From: JAFDZO01 sp038225955
GTDB taxonomy: Bacteria > Bacteroidota > Ignavibacteria > Tepidaquicellales > Tepidaquicellaceae
Length of the DNA: 64,000 nt
NCBI GenBank assembly: GCA_038225955.1
Contig: JBBRQV010000002.1
Span: 1-64,000 of the forward strand
Direction of reading: 5' to 3'
Within the stretch, counting starts at the first letter, position 1, and each line of letters begins with the position of its first letter. The notes under the pieces are model-generated. The model did no database searches. It worked only from the letters and a program-made list of their open reading frames with translations, and was not told where the DNA came from. The position numbers and the translations under genes were made by a program. Positions 1 through 8,633 of this stretch are shown piece after piece.

Positions 1-205
1 AGGCACAGATAAAAAAATTGGAGAAGATAACCAGCGTGTACGCCCGGAAAAAAGTGAAGTATTAAAACTTATTTGTGATAACACAAAAGCAAAAGAAATT
101 TTAAACTGGTCTCCTGAATATACTCTTGAAGAAGGTTTAAAAGAAACAATATCATTCATACAAAAAAACATCAATTCTTACGAAGCCGATAAATATACAG
201 TTTAA
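1..205 (+). CDS. legB: LegB-type NAD-dependent 4,6-dehydratase, C-terminal fragment
   Basis: The reading frame is open from base 2 to a TAA at 203-205 and encodes the last 67 residues of a protein that starts before the window. The visible part contains RPEKSEV, then DNTKAKEILNWSPEYTLEEG, the C-terminal substrate-side segment of extended short-chain dehydrogenases, in which an Asn-x-Lys-Ala-x-x-x-Leu-Gly/Asn-Trp stretch precedes a final helix. This form resembles the LegB/PglF-like sugar-nucleotide 4,6-dehydratases. The gene directly upstream of a LegC-type aminotransferase is normally legB, which makes the 4-keto-6-deoxy intermediate of legionaminic acid. The catalytic Tyr-x3-Lys and Rossmann regions lie outside the window, so the exact substrate cannot be read. 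Confidence 0.75.
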   Translation, partial: GTDKKIGEDNQRVRPEKSEVLKLICDNTKAKEILNWSPEYTLEEGLKETISFIQKNINSYEADKYTV

Positions 206-246
206 AAACTCCACCATTAGTAAACTTCCCATAAAAATTAAAATTA

Positions 247-1401
247 ATGATACCTCTATCAGTTCCCAGTCTTAAGGGGAATGAATGGAAATATGTAAAA
301 GAATGTCTTGATACTGAGTGGGTATCTACTGCAGGCAAGTATGTAAACTTATTTGAAGATAAAGTAAAAGAGTTTACAAAATCAGAGTTTGCAATTGCAT
401 GCGTGAACGGAACGGAGGCAATTCATATTTCACTTTTGCTTTGCGGAGTTGAAGCAGGTGATGAAGTGATTGTGCCAACGCTTACATTCATTGCACCGAT
501 TAATGCAGTGAAGTATGCAAATGCCGAGCCTGTATTTATGGATTGCGATGAGTTTTATAATATAGATGTTGAGAAGACAATTGAGTTTGTAAACAAAGAA
601 ACAAATTTTAAAAACGGATTTACATATAATAATATTTCCGGAAAAAGAATTACGGCAATTATCCCTGTTCACATTTTTGGTAATGCAGTTATGCTTGACG
701 AATTGATTTCATTATGCAAAGAAAGAAATATTGCTGTTATTGAAGATGCTACGGAAAGCCTTGGAACAGTTTATACAGAAGGAAATCATAAAAATAAATT
801 TACAGGAACAATCGGAGAGATAGGATGTTTTTCTTTTAATGGAAACAAGATTATTACGACGGGCGGCGGTGGAATGATTGTAACTGACGATGTAAAGAAA
901 GCTGAGAAGGCAAAGTACTTAACAACTCAGGCAAAGGATGATGAAGTAAGATATGTTCATAATGAAATCGGATATAACTATAGATTGCCGAACGTACTTG
1001 CGGCTATCGGTGTTGCGCAGATGGAAGTGCTTCCTGAATATATAAAAACAAAGAAGAAAAATTTTGCAAAATATAAATCCGCAATAGATAAGATTGAAGG
1101 TCTGAAAATAAACTGCACACCTTCTTTCGCAGATAATAATATGTGGATGTATGCAATGAGAATTGATAAGAATGTTTATGGAATGAATAGAGAGCAGTTA
1201 ATGGAGAAGTTAAGCCAAAATAAAATTCAGACAAGACCTGTATGGTATCTGAATCACGAGCAGAAACCATATAAAAATAATTATTCATACAAAATTGAAA
1301 CAGCATATAAGATGATAGATGAAACGCTGAACATACCTTGTAGTGTGAATTTAACAGATGAACAAATGGAAACAGTAATAAGCGCGCTTGTACAAAGGTA
1401 A
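247..1401 (+). CDS. legC: LegC-family PLP-dependent sugar aminotransferase
   Basis: A 384-residue protein of the DegT/DnrJ/EryC1 aminotransferase family. These enzymes transfer an amino group from glutamate to a 4-keto-6-deoxy sugar nucleotide. The N-terminus (IPLSVPSLKGNEWKYV) and the EWVSTAGKYV stretch are typical of the LegC subgroup. The PLP Schiff-base lysine is K201 in FSFNGNK followed by a Gly-rich loop, and D167 in VIEDATE should hold the pyridine nitrogen. It starts with ATG 41 bp after the LegB stop. The order dehydratase, aminotransferase, CMP-transferase fits legionaminic-acid synthesis. A pseudaminic PseC-like role is less likely from the motif set. Confidence 0.85.
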   Translation: MIPLSVPSLKGNEWKYVKECLDTEWVSTAGKYVNLFEDKVKEFTKSEFAIACVNGTEAIHISLLLCGVEAGDEVIVPTLTFIAPINAVKYANAEPVFMDCDEFYNIDVEKTIEFVNKETNFKNGFTYNNISGKRITAIIPVHIFGNAVMLDELISLCKERNIAVIEDATESLGTVYTEGNHKNKFTGTIGEIGCFSFNGNKIITTGGGGMIVTDDVKKAEKAKYLTTQAKDDEVRYVHNEIGYNYRLPNVLAAIGVAQMEVLPEYIKTKKKNFAKYKSAIDKIEGLKINCTPSFADNNMWMYAMRIDKNVYGMNREQLMEKLSQNKIQTRPVWYLNHEQKPYKNNYSYKIETAYKMIDETLNIPCSVNLTDEQMETVISALVQR

Positions 1402-2092
1402 AAAAATAGCAGCCTTAATTACTGCTCGCGGAGGCTCGAAGGGGATTCCGAAAAAGAGTATAGCAAAGCTTTGTGGAAAGCCATTGATTCAGTGGACAGT
1501 CGAGAGCGCGTTGGAATCAAAATACATTGATAAGGTTTTTTTATCGACTGACTCAGATGAGATAATTAATTCAGTTAAAAGATTTCCTGTTGAAGTCCCT
1601 TTCAAAAGACCAAAGTCATTAGCATCTGATAAAGCTACAAGCACAGATGTAATTTTACATTTTATAGATTGGATGAAAGAGAGCGGCAATGAATACGATA
1701 CGTTGTTATTGCTCCAGCCAACATCTCCTTTTAGAAAATCAGAGCACATAGATAGTTCTATAAAGAAATTTTTTTCATCGAAGAATGCACTCTCATTAAT
1801 TTCAGTTACTGAAAATATTAAGAGTCCTTATTTGTCACGAAAGGTTAATTCAAAAGGATTTATGGAAAATATATTTAATGTTAAGAGTGAAAAAAGAAGA
1901 CAGGATATACCTGTAACGTATTACATTAATGGTGCAATTTATTTGATGGATGCAAAAGATTTTCAGAAATATAAAACGTTTCAGACCCCGAAGACATTAA
2001 GTTATATAATGCCACGTTACTCTTCGGTTGATATTGATGAACCGATGGATTTGAAAATTGCAGAACTTTACTATAAAGAAAAGTTAGTATGA
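1388..2092 (+). CDS. legF: CMP-nonulosonate cytidylyltransferase (NeuA/LegF type)
   Basis: A 234-residue cytidylyltransferase that would couple CTP to a nonulosonic acid and release pyrophosphate. Near the N-terminus it has the nucleotide-binding loop ITARGGSKGIPKKS, followed by STDSDEI and LLLQPTSPFR, all standard for acylneuraminate cytidylyltransferases. It also has the late DIDEPMDL metal-site segment. Translation probably starts at TTG 1388, inside the end of legC (14-nt overlap), because the conserved loop begins soon after and no ATG lies close by. It is followed by a 4-nt ATGA overlap with the next gene. The preferred acid (Neu, Leg or Kdn) cannot be read from sequence, but the neighbours favour legionaminic acid. 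Confidence 0.85.
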   Translation: MYKGKKIAALITARGGSKGIPKKSIAKLCGKPLIQWTVESALESKYIDKVFLSTDSDEIINSVKRFPVEVPFKRPKSLASDKATSTDVILHFIDWMKESGNEYDTLLLLQPTSPFRKSEHIDSSIKKFFSSKNALSLISVTENIKSPYLSRKVNSKGFMENIFNVKSEKRRQDIPVTYYINGAIYLMDAKDFQKYKTFQTPKTLSYIMPRYSSVDIDEPMDLKIAELYYKEKLV

Positions 2093-2940
2093 ATCACCGC
2101 GTAATAGCACGGCTTGATATAAAAGGACCAAACTTAGTAAAAGGAATTCACCTTGAAGGGCTCCGTGTAATGGGGAAACCTGAAGATTTCGCATCCTATT
2201 ACTATGAGAATGGTGCTGACGAATTATTGTATATGGATGTAGTTGCCAGCCTTTATGATAGAAACAGTTTAAAGGATATTATCACAAGAACTGCTAATGA
2301 AGTTTTTATTCCGCTTACAGTCGGTGGCGGATTAAGAACTATCGAAGATATTACAGAAGTATTAAGATACGGCGCTGATAAAGTTTCATTGAATACCGCT
2401 GCAATAAAAAATCCCGAGATAATCAAACAAGCTGCAGAAGCATTCGGCTCATCAACAATTGTAGTTGCAATAGAGGCAATTAAGCAGAACGACGGAAAAT
2501 ATTTATGCTACACTGATAATGCCCGTGAATATACGGGAGTAGATGCATTCGAATGGGCGCAGCGCGCTGAAGAGCTTGGTGCAGGAGAATTAATTATTAC
2601 ATCAGTTGATAAAGAGGGAACGGGCGAAGGATTTGATATTGAGCTTACAAAGAAGATTTCACAGAGTGTTAAGATACCTGTAATTGCCCATGGCGGACCA
2701 GGAAAACTTGAACACTTTAAAGAAGTTTTGACTGATGGCTGCGCAGATGCAGTTTCAGTTGCTTCGATGCTTCACTACAGCTATGCTGCAAAAAACAAAT
2801 CAGTAAATGAATTCAGCGCTGAGGGTAATGTAACATTTATTAACAGCGGAAAAACATTTGGCAAAATAGATAAAGCGGAAATTCAGGATATAAAAAAATA
2901 TTTGAGCGATAATAATATTGATTGTAGATATATAAAATGA
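2089..2940 (+). CDS. hisF: HisF-like cyclase subunit of a sugar amidotransferase
   Basis: A 283-residue TIM barrel of the HisF family, about 30 residues longer than typical HisF. The phosphate-binding LTVGGGLRT and IAHGGPG segments are present. The first catalytic aspartate is kept (D10 in RLDIKG), but the second, D130 in histidine-pathway HisF, is glutamate here (E129 in VVAIEA). The opening loop is also changed from the canonical LDVKDGRVVKG. No other his gene is nearby, and the gene overlaps the HisH-like glutaminase (ATGA) and sits before a PP-loop sugar amidotransferase. The likely role is to channel ammonia in making an acetamidino group on a nonulosonate or related sugar, as proposed for the Campylobacter and Pseudomonas glycan loci. 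Confidence 0.82.
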   Translation: MNHRVIARLDIKGPNLVKGIHLEGLRVMGKPEDFASYYYENGADELLYMDVVASLYDRNSLKDIITRTANEVFIPLTVGGGLRTIEDITEVLRYGADKVSLNTAAIKNPEIIKQAAEAFGSSTIVVAIEAIKQNDGKYLCYTDNAREYTGVDAFEWAQRAEELGAGELIITSVDKEGTGEGFDIELTKKISQSVKIPVIAHGGPGKLEHFKEVLTDGCADAVSVASMLHYSYAAKNKSVNEFSAEGNVTFINSGKTFGKIDKAEIQDIKKYLSDNNIDCRYIK

Positions 2941-3623
2941 GCAGCGAAAAAAAATATCAGGTTGCGATAATAGATTATGAAATGGGAAACATGTTTAGTG
3001 TTAACCATGCCTGTAAATACGTTGGGCTAAATTCAATCATCACTGAGAACAGAGACGTTATTTTGAATTCTGATGCTGCTATTCTTCCGGGTGTAGGTGC
3101 ATTTGGAAACTGTATGGAGAATTTGAACAAGCTAGATTTAATTTCGCCAATCAAAGATTTTGTTGCATCGGGAAAACCGTTCCTTGGAATATGTCTTGGT
3201 CTTCAATTATTATTTACAGAGAGTGAAGAGTTTGGAGTTTCAAAAGGATTAAATTTAGTCGAAGGTAATGTTGTAAAATTTCCAACTGAAACATCAGGTG
3301 GAAAGTTATTGAAAGTCCCTCAGATAGGATGGAATCATATTTACAATGCAAAGAATGATAATCACTGGAGTAACTCAATCCTAAAAGATACTTCAACAAA
3401 AGAGTTTATGTATTTTGTTCACTCGTATTATGTGAAACCTTCCGATGAAAGAGATATTTTGACTATGACTAATTACGAAGGCATTGAATATTGTTCGGGA
3501 GTTAAAAAAAATAATATTACTGCTTTTCAGTTTCACCCCGAGAAAAGCGGAACTGAAGGAATAAAAATTTATCAGAACTGGAGTTCAGAAATTAAAAATT
3601 ATAAAAAAAAAAATAATGGGTAA
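2937..3623 (+). CDS. hisH: HisH-like glutaminase subunit
   Basis: A 228-residue class I glutamine amidotransferase. The triad is visible: the nucleophilic cysteine in GICLGLQ, and the histidine and glutamate in AFQFHPEKSG. The opening IIDYEMGNMFSV and the LPGVGAFG segment are HisH hallmarks. It would hydrolyse glutamine and pass ammonia through the HisF-like barrel. It begins with ATG in a 4-nt overlap with the HisF-like gene, and its last 8 nt overlap the next gene, so the three are almost certainly co-translated. The C-terminus is a lysine-rich tail encoded across an 11-A run (3603-3613). Confidence 0.85.
   Translation: MSSEKKYQVAIIDYEMGNMFSVNHACKYVGLNSIITENRDVILNSDAAILPGVGAFGNCMENLNKLDLISPIKDFVASGKPFLGICLGLQLLFTESEEFGVSKGLNLVEGNVVKFPTETSGGKLLKVPQIGWNHIYNAKNDNHWSNSILKDTSTKEFMYFVHSYYVKPSDERDILTMTNYEGIEYCSGVKKNNITAFQFHPEKSGTEGIKIYQNWSSEIKNYKKKNNG
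3603..3613 (+). repeat. A11 homopolymer tract at a gene junction
   Basis: Eleven consecutive A residues lie in the last codons of the HisH-like gene, 2 bp before the ATG of the PP-loop amidotransferase. Slippage would change only the extreme HisH C-terminus, but it could alter the spacing of the coupled downstream start. No second allele can be seen here. Confidence 0.5.
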
Positions 3624-4845
3624 CAAAAAAGAAGCATATTATGGATTGCCTGAAGAAGTGAAGTTTTGTACAAGATGCGTTATGTCCAACCAGCGTCCCG
3701 CTTCAACACCTGAATTCAAACACACTATCGACAGCAAAAAAACTACTCTTAATATAGGAGAAGATGGAATTTGCGATGCGTGCAGAGTGAACGAGGGCAA
3801 GGAAAATATTGACTGGGAAAAAAGAGAAGCCGAGCTAATAAAACTTCTGGATAAGCATAGAAGAAATGATGGTAAATATGATTGTATTGTGCCCGGCAGC
3901 GGTGGAAAAGATAGCGCGTATCAGTCGTGGATGCTAAAGTATAAATACGGAATGAATCCGTTAACGATTACATGGCCTCCGATTTTATATACTGATTACG
4001 GATACCAAAATTGGAAGAACTGGGTTGAGATAGGCGGCTTTGATAATCTTATGTTCAAACAGAACGGAAGAATAATGAAACTGCTTACAAGATTATCTAT
4101 TGAAAATTTATTCCATCCTTTTCAAACTTTTATTCTTGGGCAAAAAAATCTTGCTCCGAAAATTGCAATCAATTATGATATACCACTTATATTCTATGGT
4201 GAGAACGAAGCAGAGTACGGAAATCCGATTGCAGATGATGCGAGTTCTCTAAGAGATAAATCTTATTTTAGCATGACGCACTTGAAAGATATGTATCTTG
4301 CAGGTGTATCTATTGAAGAGTTGATGGAAAAATATGATGTAACTTTAGCTGATCTTATGACATTTTTGCCTGCTGATCATGAGCAGCTTGAAAAATCAAA
4401 AATTGAAGTTCACTATCTTGGATACTATTTAAAGTGGGTACCTCAGGAAGTATATTATCACGCTGTTGAACACACAGGATTTAAAGCGCGTCCGTTCAGA
4501 ACGCAAGGTACGTACTCAAAGTATAATAGTATCGATGACAAGATTGATGATTTGCATTACTATACAACGTTTATAAAATTTGGAATAGGAAGAACAACGT
4601 ATGATGCATCACAGGAAATAAGAAACAAACATCTTACAAGAGAAGAAGGACTTGCATTAGTAAGAAAATTTGACGGAGAATTCCCTGATAGATATTTCAA
4701 GGATATTATGCAGCACATAGATATGACTGAAGAAAGATTTTTTGAACTGGCTGATAAATTCCGCTCACCGCACTTATGGGGAAAAGATTCCGATGGCAGT
4801 TGGAAGCTGAGACACAGTGTCAACAAAACCGGTTTAGACGATTAA
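3616..4845 (+). CDS. N-acetyl sugar amidotransferase, PP-loop ATPase (PseA/WbpG type)
   Basis: A 409-residue adenine-nucleotide alpha-hydrolase (PP-loop) enzyme. It carries the ATP-pyrophosphatase loop PGSGGKDSA and a probable metal site of CTRC near the N-terminus plus CDAC about 45 residues later. Members of this family, with HisH/HisF-type partners, turn an N-acetyl group of a sugar into an acetamidino (amidine) group. The start is ATG 3616, overlapping hisH by 8 nt. The neighbours make a legionaminic-acid precursor the most likely substrate. A second amidotransferase with the same catalytic domain but a fused glutaminase lies at 29553-31598. Confidence 0.85.
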   Translation: MGNKKEAYYGLPEEVKFCTRCVMSNQRPASTPEFKHTIDSKKTTLNIGEDGICDACRVNEGKENIDWEKREAELIKLLDKHRRNDGKYDCIVPGSGGKDSAYQSWMLKYKYGMNPLTITWPPILYTDYGYQNWKNWVEIGGFDNLMFKQNGRIMKLLTRLSIENLFHPFQTFILGQKNLAPKIAINYDIPLIFYGENEAEYGNPIADDASSLRDKSYFSMTHLKDMYLAGVSIEELMEKYDVTLADLMTFLPADHEQLEKSKIEVHYLGYYLKWVPQEVYYHAVEHTGFKARPFRTQGTYSKYNSIDDKIDDLHYYTTFIKFGIGRTTYDASQEIRNKHLTREEGLALVRKFDGEFPDRYFKDIMQHIDMTEERFFELADKFRSPHLWGKDSDGSWKLRHSVNKTGLDD

Positions 4846-4860
4846 CAGTATTATATAAGC

Positions 4861-5847
4861 TTGGCAAAGAAAATTTTATTTACATCACCCGGCAGAAGAT
4901 TTGAGCTGATAAATTTTTTTAAAGAAGAATTTAACGGATACGAGTTTATTGGCGCAGATGCATTTACAACCTCGCCTGCTGCTTATATACTTGATAGAAT
5001 TTATGAAGTCCCTTTGAAGATTGATGAGAAGTATGTAGATGAAGTTATTGAAGTTTGCATGAAGGAAAAGCCGGAGTTTGTGATTCCTTTACTTGACCCG
5101 GAACTTCCTCTTTTCTCGAAAAGCAAAAAAAGATTTGAAGACATTGGGGTACACGTATGGGTTCCTGATTATGATACGGTAAAATTAGCTAACGATAAAT
5201 ATTTAACATATAAAAAGTTTGAGAAGTCAGGACTAAATTTACCTGAAACATGGCTGCTGAAAGATTTTTTAAATGAAGATGTTCAAACTTCCCATGAGAA
5301 ATTAGTTTTAAAGCCCGCAACAGGTTCTGCTTCAAAAGGCATTTATAAAGTTTCTTCTAAAGAAGTTAAAAGTATAACCACTTCGGAAAACTTAAATGTG
5401 AATTCATATTTAGTTCAGCAGCAAATTAATTTTGAATATGAAGTTACGGTCGATTTGTATGGCGACGGAAAAGGAAGCGTTGTTGAGTACTGTCAGAGAA
5501 AAAGAATAAGCACTCGTGGAGGTGAAGTTGAGAAGGGAGTAACAGTAAATCTCCCACAAGTAACTGATGTTGTGAAAAAAGTCGTTAAAGAATTATCAAT
5601 ACTTGGAGTTGTGAATATTCAGGTAATGGTTGAAGGAGATAAAGTTTATCTTGGAGAAATCAATCCTCGATTTGGAGGAGGTTACCCTCTCTCGCATAAA
5701 GCAGGAGCTAATATGGTTCAGCATATAAAGAGTTTTATGAGCAAAAATTCATACGAGAAGATAAATGGAATCAGATACAAGGAAAATTTTTATATGTTAA
5801 GGTATGATAGTGCTATCTATACTGATAAATTATTGGACTTAATTTGA
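4861..5847 (+). CDS. ATP-grasp domain ligase of unknown substrate
   Basis: A 328-residue protein with a CarB/PylC-like ATP-grasp fold. It has an N-terminal Rossmann-like preATP-grasp part (KKILFTSPGRRFELI), a central lysine- and Gly-rich strand (LKPATGSASKGI) and the metal-binding LGEINPRFGGGYP near the C-terminus. Such enzymes activate a carboxylate as acyl phosphate and join it to an amine or thiol. The start is TTG 4861, since no ATG precedes the conserved N-terminus. It overlaps the next gene, an HAD phosphatase, by 4 nt, and the pair sits inside the nonulosonate genes. It may attach an acyl or amino-acid group to a sugar amine, but the substrate is unknown. Confidence 0.75.
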   Translation: MAKKILFTSPGRRFELINFFKEEFNGYEFIGADAFTTSPAAYILDRIYEVPLKIDEKYVDEVIEVCMKEKPEFVIPLLDPELPLFSKSKKRFEDIGVHVWVPDYDTVKLANDKYLTYKKFEKSGLNLPETWLLKDFLNEDVQTSHEKLVLKPATGSASKGIYKVSSKEVKSITTSENLNVNSYLVQQQINFEYEVTVDLYGDGKGSVVEYCQRKRISTRGGEVEKGVTVNLPQVTDVVKKVVKELSILGVVNIQVMVEGDKVYLGEINPRFGGGYPLSHKAGANMVQHIKSFMSKNSYEKINGIRYKENFYMLRYDSAIYTDKLLDLI

Positions 5848-6476
5848 AAGTAGTAGGTTTTGACTTAGACGATACTCTGTATTCCCATTGGGATTATGAG
5901 AAATTGCTTTTTGAACCGATAACAAAATCAATTCATTATAAATTTGGCTATAATAAAGAAAAAGTTTTTGCAGAGATGCAGAAATTATTTGATCTGAAAG
6001 ATTTTGACAGGTTGTTTGATAAAGCAATTAATAATGCAGGTTATCAACTACCGGGACAATGGGATGAATTTATAAAAGATAAAGTTTTACCTTTCTATAG
6101 AACACACAGACCTGACGTTAAGTTAAGAGTTTATGACTGGGTAAAGCCGTTGTTTGAAAAAATAAGAACCGCCGGATATAAAACTATTCTGATAACAAAT
6201 GGCGGAGTAGCAATCCAGAAAAATAAGATTGCGCTTTTAAATCTTTTATCTGAATTTGATAAGATTTATATTTCTGATGAATTCAATCCACCGTTGAGAA
6301 AGCCGGATTTAAAAATTTTCGAGAAAGTTCTTGAGGATTTCAGTGTCCTACCGGCAGAAATGATTTATATAGGAGATTCAATTGAAAAAGATGGAGTTTG
6401 TGAAAAAATCGGGATTAAATTTGTCATCAATACAGATTACAAAAAGATATATGAATTTTTAGATATAACAGAATAA
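5844..6476 (+). CDS. HAD-superfamily hydrolase
   Basis: A 210-residue haloacid-dehalogenase-type phosphatase. Motif I is FDLDDTLY close to the N-terminus, motif II is the ITNG segment near residue 115, the lysine of motif III lies in PPLRKPDLKIF, and motif IV is IGDSIEKDG. The start is TTG 5844, overlapping the ATP-grasp stop. The stop TAA shares its last base with the ATG of the LegI gene. Coupling to the ATP-grasp gene suggests the two act in sequence. It could remove a phosphate from a sugar intermediate, but the substrate cannot be told from the sequence. Confidence 0.8.
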   Translation: MKVVGFDLDDTLYSHWDYEKLLFEPITKSIHYKFGYNKEKVFAEMQKLFDLKDFDRLFDKAINNAGYQLPGQWDEFIKDKVLPFYRTHRPDVKLRVYDWVKPLFEKIRTAGYKTILITNGGVAIQKNKIALLNLLSEFDKIYISDEFNPPLRKPDLKIFEKVLEDFSVLPAEMIYIGDSIEKDGVCEKIGIKFVINTDYKKIYEFLDITE

Positions 6477-7480
6477 TGAAAAAGACTTTTATTATAGCTG
6501 AGGCAGGAGTAAACCATAACGGCAACATTGACTTCGCTTATAGATTGGTTGATGAGGCTGTAAAGGCAGGAGCAGATGCAGTAAAATTTCAAACGGCAGT
6601 CCCTGAGCTAGTGATGACGGAGTATGCCACTAAGGCTGAGTACCAGATAACCAATACAGGTGAATCGGGCTCGCAGATTGAGATGGCTAAAAAAATTCAT
6701 TTACCGCTTGATGCTTATAAAGGATTGAAAGAATATTGTGAGAAGAAAGAAATAATGTTTCTCTCAACTCCGTTTGATATGAAATCATTAGAACTTTTGC
6801 TTAGCTTTAATATGCCTTATATGAAAATCCCATCGGGAGAAATTACAAACTATCCTTATCTGAAAAGAATTGGTGAGCAAAATATGTATGTAATAATATC
6901 TACGGGTATGTCGACACTGAAAGATGTTGAAGATTGTTTGAACTTAATTATTTCATCAGGCACAGATAAAAATAAAATTACTTTGCTTCATTGTACTACT
7001 GAATACCCTGCGCCGCTTAACGAAGTGAATTTAAAAGCAATGCTAACATTAAAAGAAAAATTTAATGTTGATGTTGGTTACTCAGATCATACACCGGGAA
7101 TTGAAATTTCTATTGCTGCAGCTGCATTGGGTGCTATAGTGATTGAAAAGCATTTCACACTCGATAAAACTATGGAGGGACCAGACCATGTTGCTTCTTT
7201 GGAGCCTTTTGAACTCGCTGAAATGGTGAAGGCTATCCGCAATGTTGATTTAGCCATGGGGGACGGGATAAAGCAAGTTGCTGTTTCCGAAGAAAAAAAT
7301 ATTGTGATTGCACGTAAGAGTATTTTAGCTGCGTACGATATAAAAGAAGGAGAAGTTTTTACCGATGAAAATTTAATTGTGAAGAGACCGGGCTCAGGAA
7401 TAAACCCTATGAAATGGAATGAAGTGATCGGGAAAAAAGCGAAGAGAAAATTTTCTAAAGATGAATTTATAGAATTGTGA
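6476..7480 (+). CDS. legI: Nonulosonic acid synthase (NeuB/LegI family)
   Basis: A 334-residue synthase that condenses phosphoenolpyruvate with a hexosamine (ManNAc or its 2,4-diamino-6-deoxy analogue) to form a nine-carbon acid. The N-terminal NeuB barrel shows EAGVNHNG, DAVKFQT and VGYSDHTPG, and EKHFTLD gives metal and substrate ligands. The last 50 or so residues are an antifreeze-like SAF domain (ARKSILAAYDIKEGE), which completes the active site of the domain-swapped dimer. The length matches the family. The next gene, an NeuC-type 2-epimerase, overlaps it by 4 nt. LegI is preferred over NeuB because LegB and LegC homologues stand in the same operon. Confidence 0.88.
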   Translation: MKKTFIIAEAGVNHNGNIDFAYRLVDEAVKAGADAVKFQTAVPELVMTEYATKAEYQITNTGESGSQIEMAKKIHLPLDAYKGLKEYCEKKEIMFLSTPFDMKSLELLLSFNMPYMKIPSGEITNYPYLKRIGEQNMYVIISTGMSTLKDVEDCLNLIISSGTDKNKITLLHCTTEYPAPLNEVNLKAMLTLKEKFNVDVGYSDHTPGIEISIAAAALGAIVIEKHFTLDKTMEGPDHVASLEPFELAEMVKAIRNVDLAMGDGIKQVAVSEEKNIVIARKSILAAYDIKEGEVFTDENLIVKRPGSGINPMKWNEVIGKKAKRKFSKDEFIEL

Positions 7481-8631
7481 AAAAGAAAATCTGCATAGCA
7501 ACTGGTACAAGAGCTGAATATGGATTATTAAATCCATTAATGTCTCTCATTAAAAAAGATAAATCTTTTGAACTTCAGATTGTTGCTACCGCAATGCATC
7601 TCTCCCCCGAATTTGGAATGACGGTGAATGAAATTGCAAAAGATGGATTTAAAGTTAACGAAAAAATTGAAATGCTTTTATCTGCTGATACAGATACTGC
7701 AATTGTGAAAGCGATGGGACTCGCAATGATATCCGCTTCAGATGCTTTTGAAAGATTAAAACCGAATTTATTAATAATACTTGGTGATAGATATGAAATG
7801 ATGGCGCTTGCTACAAGCGCATACATTATGAATATTCCAATTGCGCACATAGCGGGCGGAGAAACAACCGAAGGCGCATTTGATGAAGGTATACGCCACT
7901 CGATTACAAAAATGTCTTCGCTGCATTTTGCTGCAACAGAAATTTATAAGAAGAGAGTAATTCAGCTGGGTGAAAATCCAAAATCTGTTTACAACTTTGG
8001 TGCCATAGGATTGGATAATATAAAAAATATGAAGCTGTTTTCGAAAAAAGAATTGGAAGATGATTTGAAGCTTTCCTTCAATAGCAAAACAGCGCTTGTG
8101 ACTTTTCATCCTGTTACTTTAGATAAAGAATCACCTAAGAAGCAATTTATAAAAGTATTAGATGCGCTTCAAAAATTCCCCGATTTAAAATTAATTTTCA
8201 CAATGCCGAACTCCGATACCGGAGGCAGGGAAATAATTCAACTCATAAAAAATTTTACCTCTAATAGAAGTAACGCTTATGCGTTTACAAACCTTGGACA
8301 AAGAAGATATCTCTCTACATTAAAGAATGTAGATTTAGTTATCGGAAACTCTTCAAGCGGAATTGTTGAAGTCCCTTTCATGGGAATACCGACTGTTAAT
8401 ATCGGTGACAGGCAGAAAGGTAGAATTATGGGTGAGAGTATTATTAATGTTAAGTGTGAAACTTCAGATATAATAGCAGGTGTAAAAAAGGCTTTAAGTG
8501 AAAAAAGGAACACAACGAAAATGAAGAGTCTTTATGGCAATGGAACTGCTGCGAAACAAATGCTTAATATAATTAAGAAAAACATAAATAAAATTTCTAC
8601 TAAAAAATCTTTTTACGATACAAATGTTTGA
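7477..8631 (+). CDS. legG: Hydrolysing sugar-nucleotide 2-epimerase (NeuC/LegG family)
   Basis: A 384-residue GT-B-fold epimerase that removes the nucleotide and inverts C2 of a UDP- or GDP-linked amino sugar, giving the free manno-sugar used by the synthase. Recognisable segments are ATGTRAEYGLL at the N-terminus, ILGDRYEMMA, HIAGGETTEGAFDE, the EGIRHSITK helix, TFHPVT, and GNSSSGIVE near the C-terminus, which binds the nucleotide phosphate. It starts at GTG 7477, overlapping legI by 4 nt. A hydrolysing enzyme is expected for the legionaminic route. It is distinct from the non-hydrolysing WecB at 37710. Confidence 0.88.
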   Translation: MKKKICIATGTRAEYGLLNPLMSLIKKDKSFELQIVATAMHLSPEFGMTVNEIAKDGFKVNEKIEMLLSADTDTAIVKAMGLAMISASDAFERLKPNLLIILGDRYEMMALATSAYIMNIPIAHIAGGETTEGAFDEGIRHSITKMSSLHFAATEIYKKRVIQLGENPKSVYNFGAIGLDNIKNMKLFSKKELEDDLKLSFNSKTALVTFHPVTLDKESPKKQFIKVLDALQKFPDLKLIFTMPNSDTGGREIIQLIKNFTSNRSNAYAFTNLGQRRYLSTLKNVDLVIGNSSSGIVEVPFMGIPTVNIGDRQKGRIMGESIINVKCETSDIIAGVKKALSEKRNTTKMKSLYGNGTAAKQMLNIIKKNINKISTKKSFYDTNV

Positions 8632-8633
8632 AA

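Noticed and set aside
2089..3623. HisF and HisH as part of histidine biosynthesis
   Set aside because: No other his gene is near, HisF has an altered catalytic residue, and both genes overlap a PP-loop sugar amidotransferase within a nonulosonate operon.
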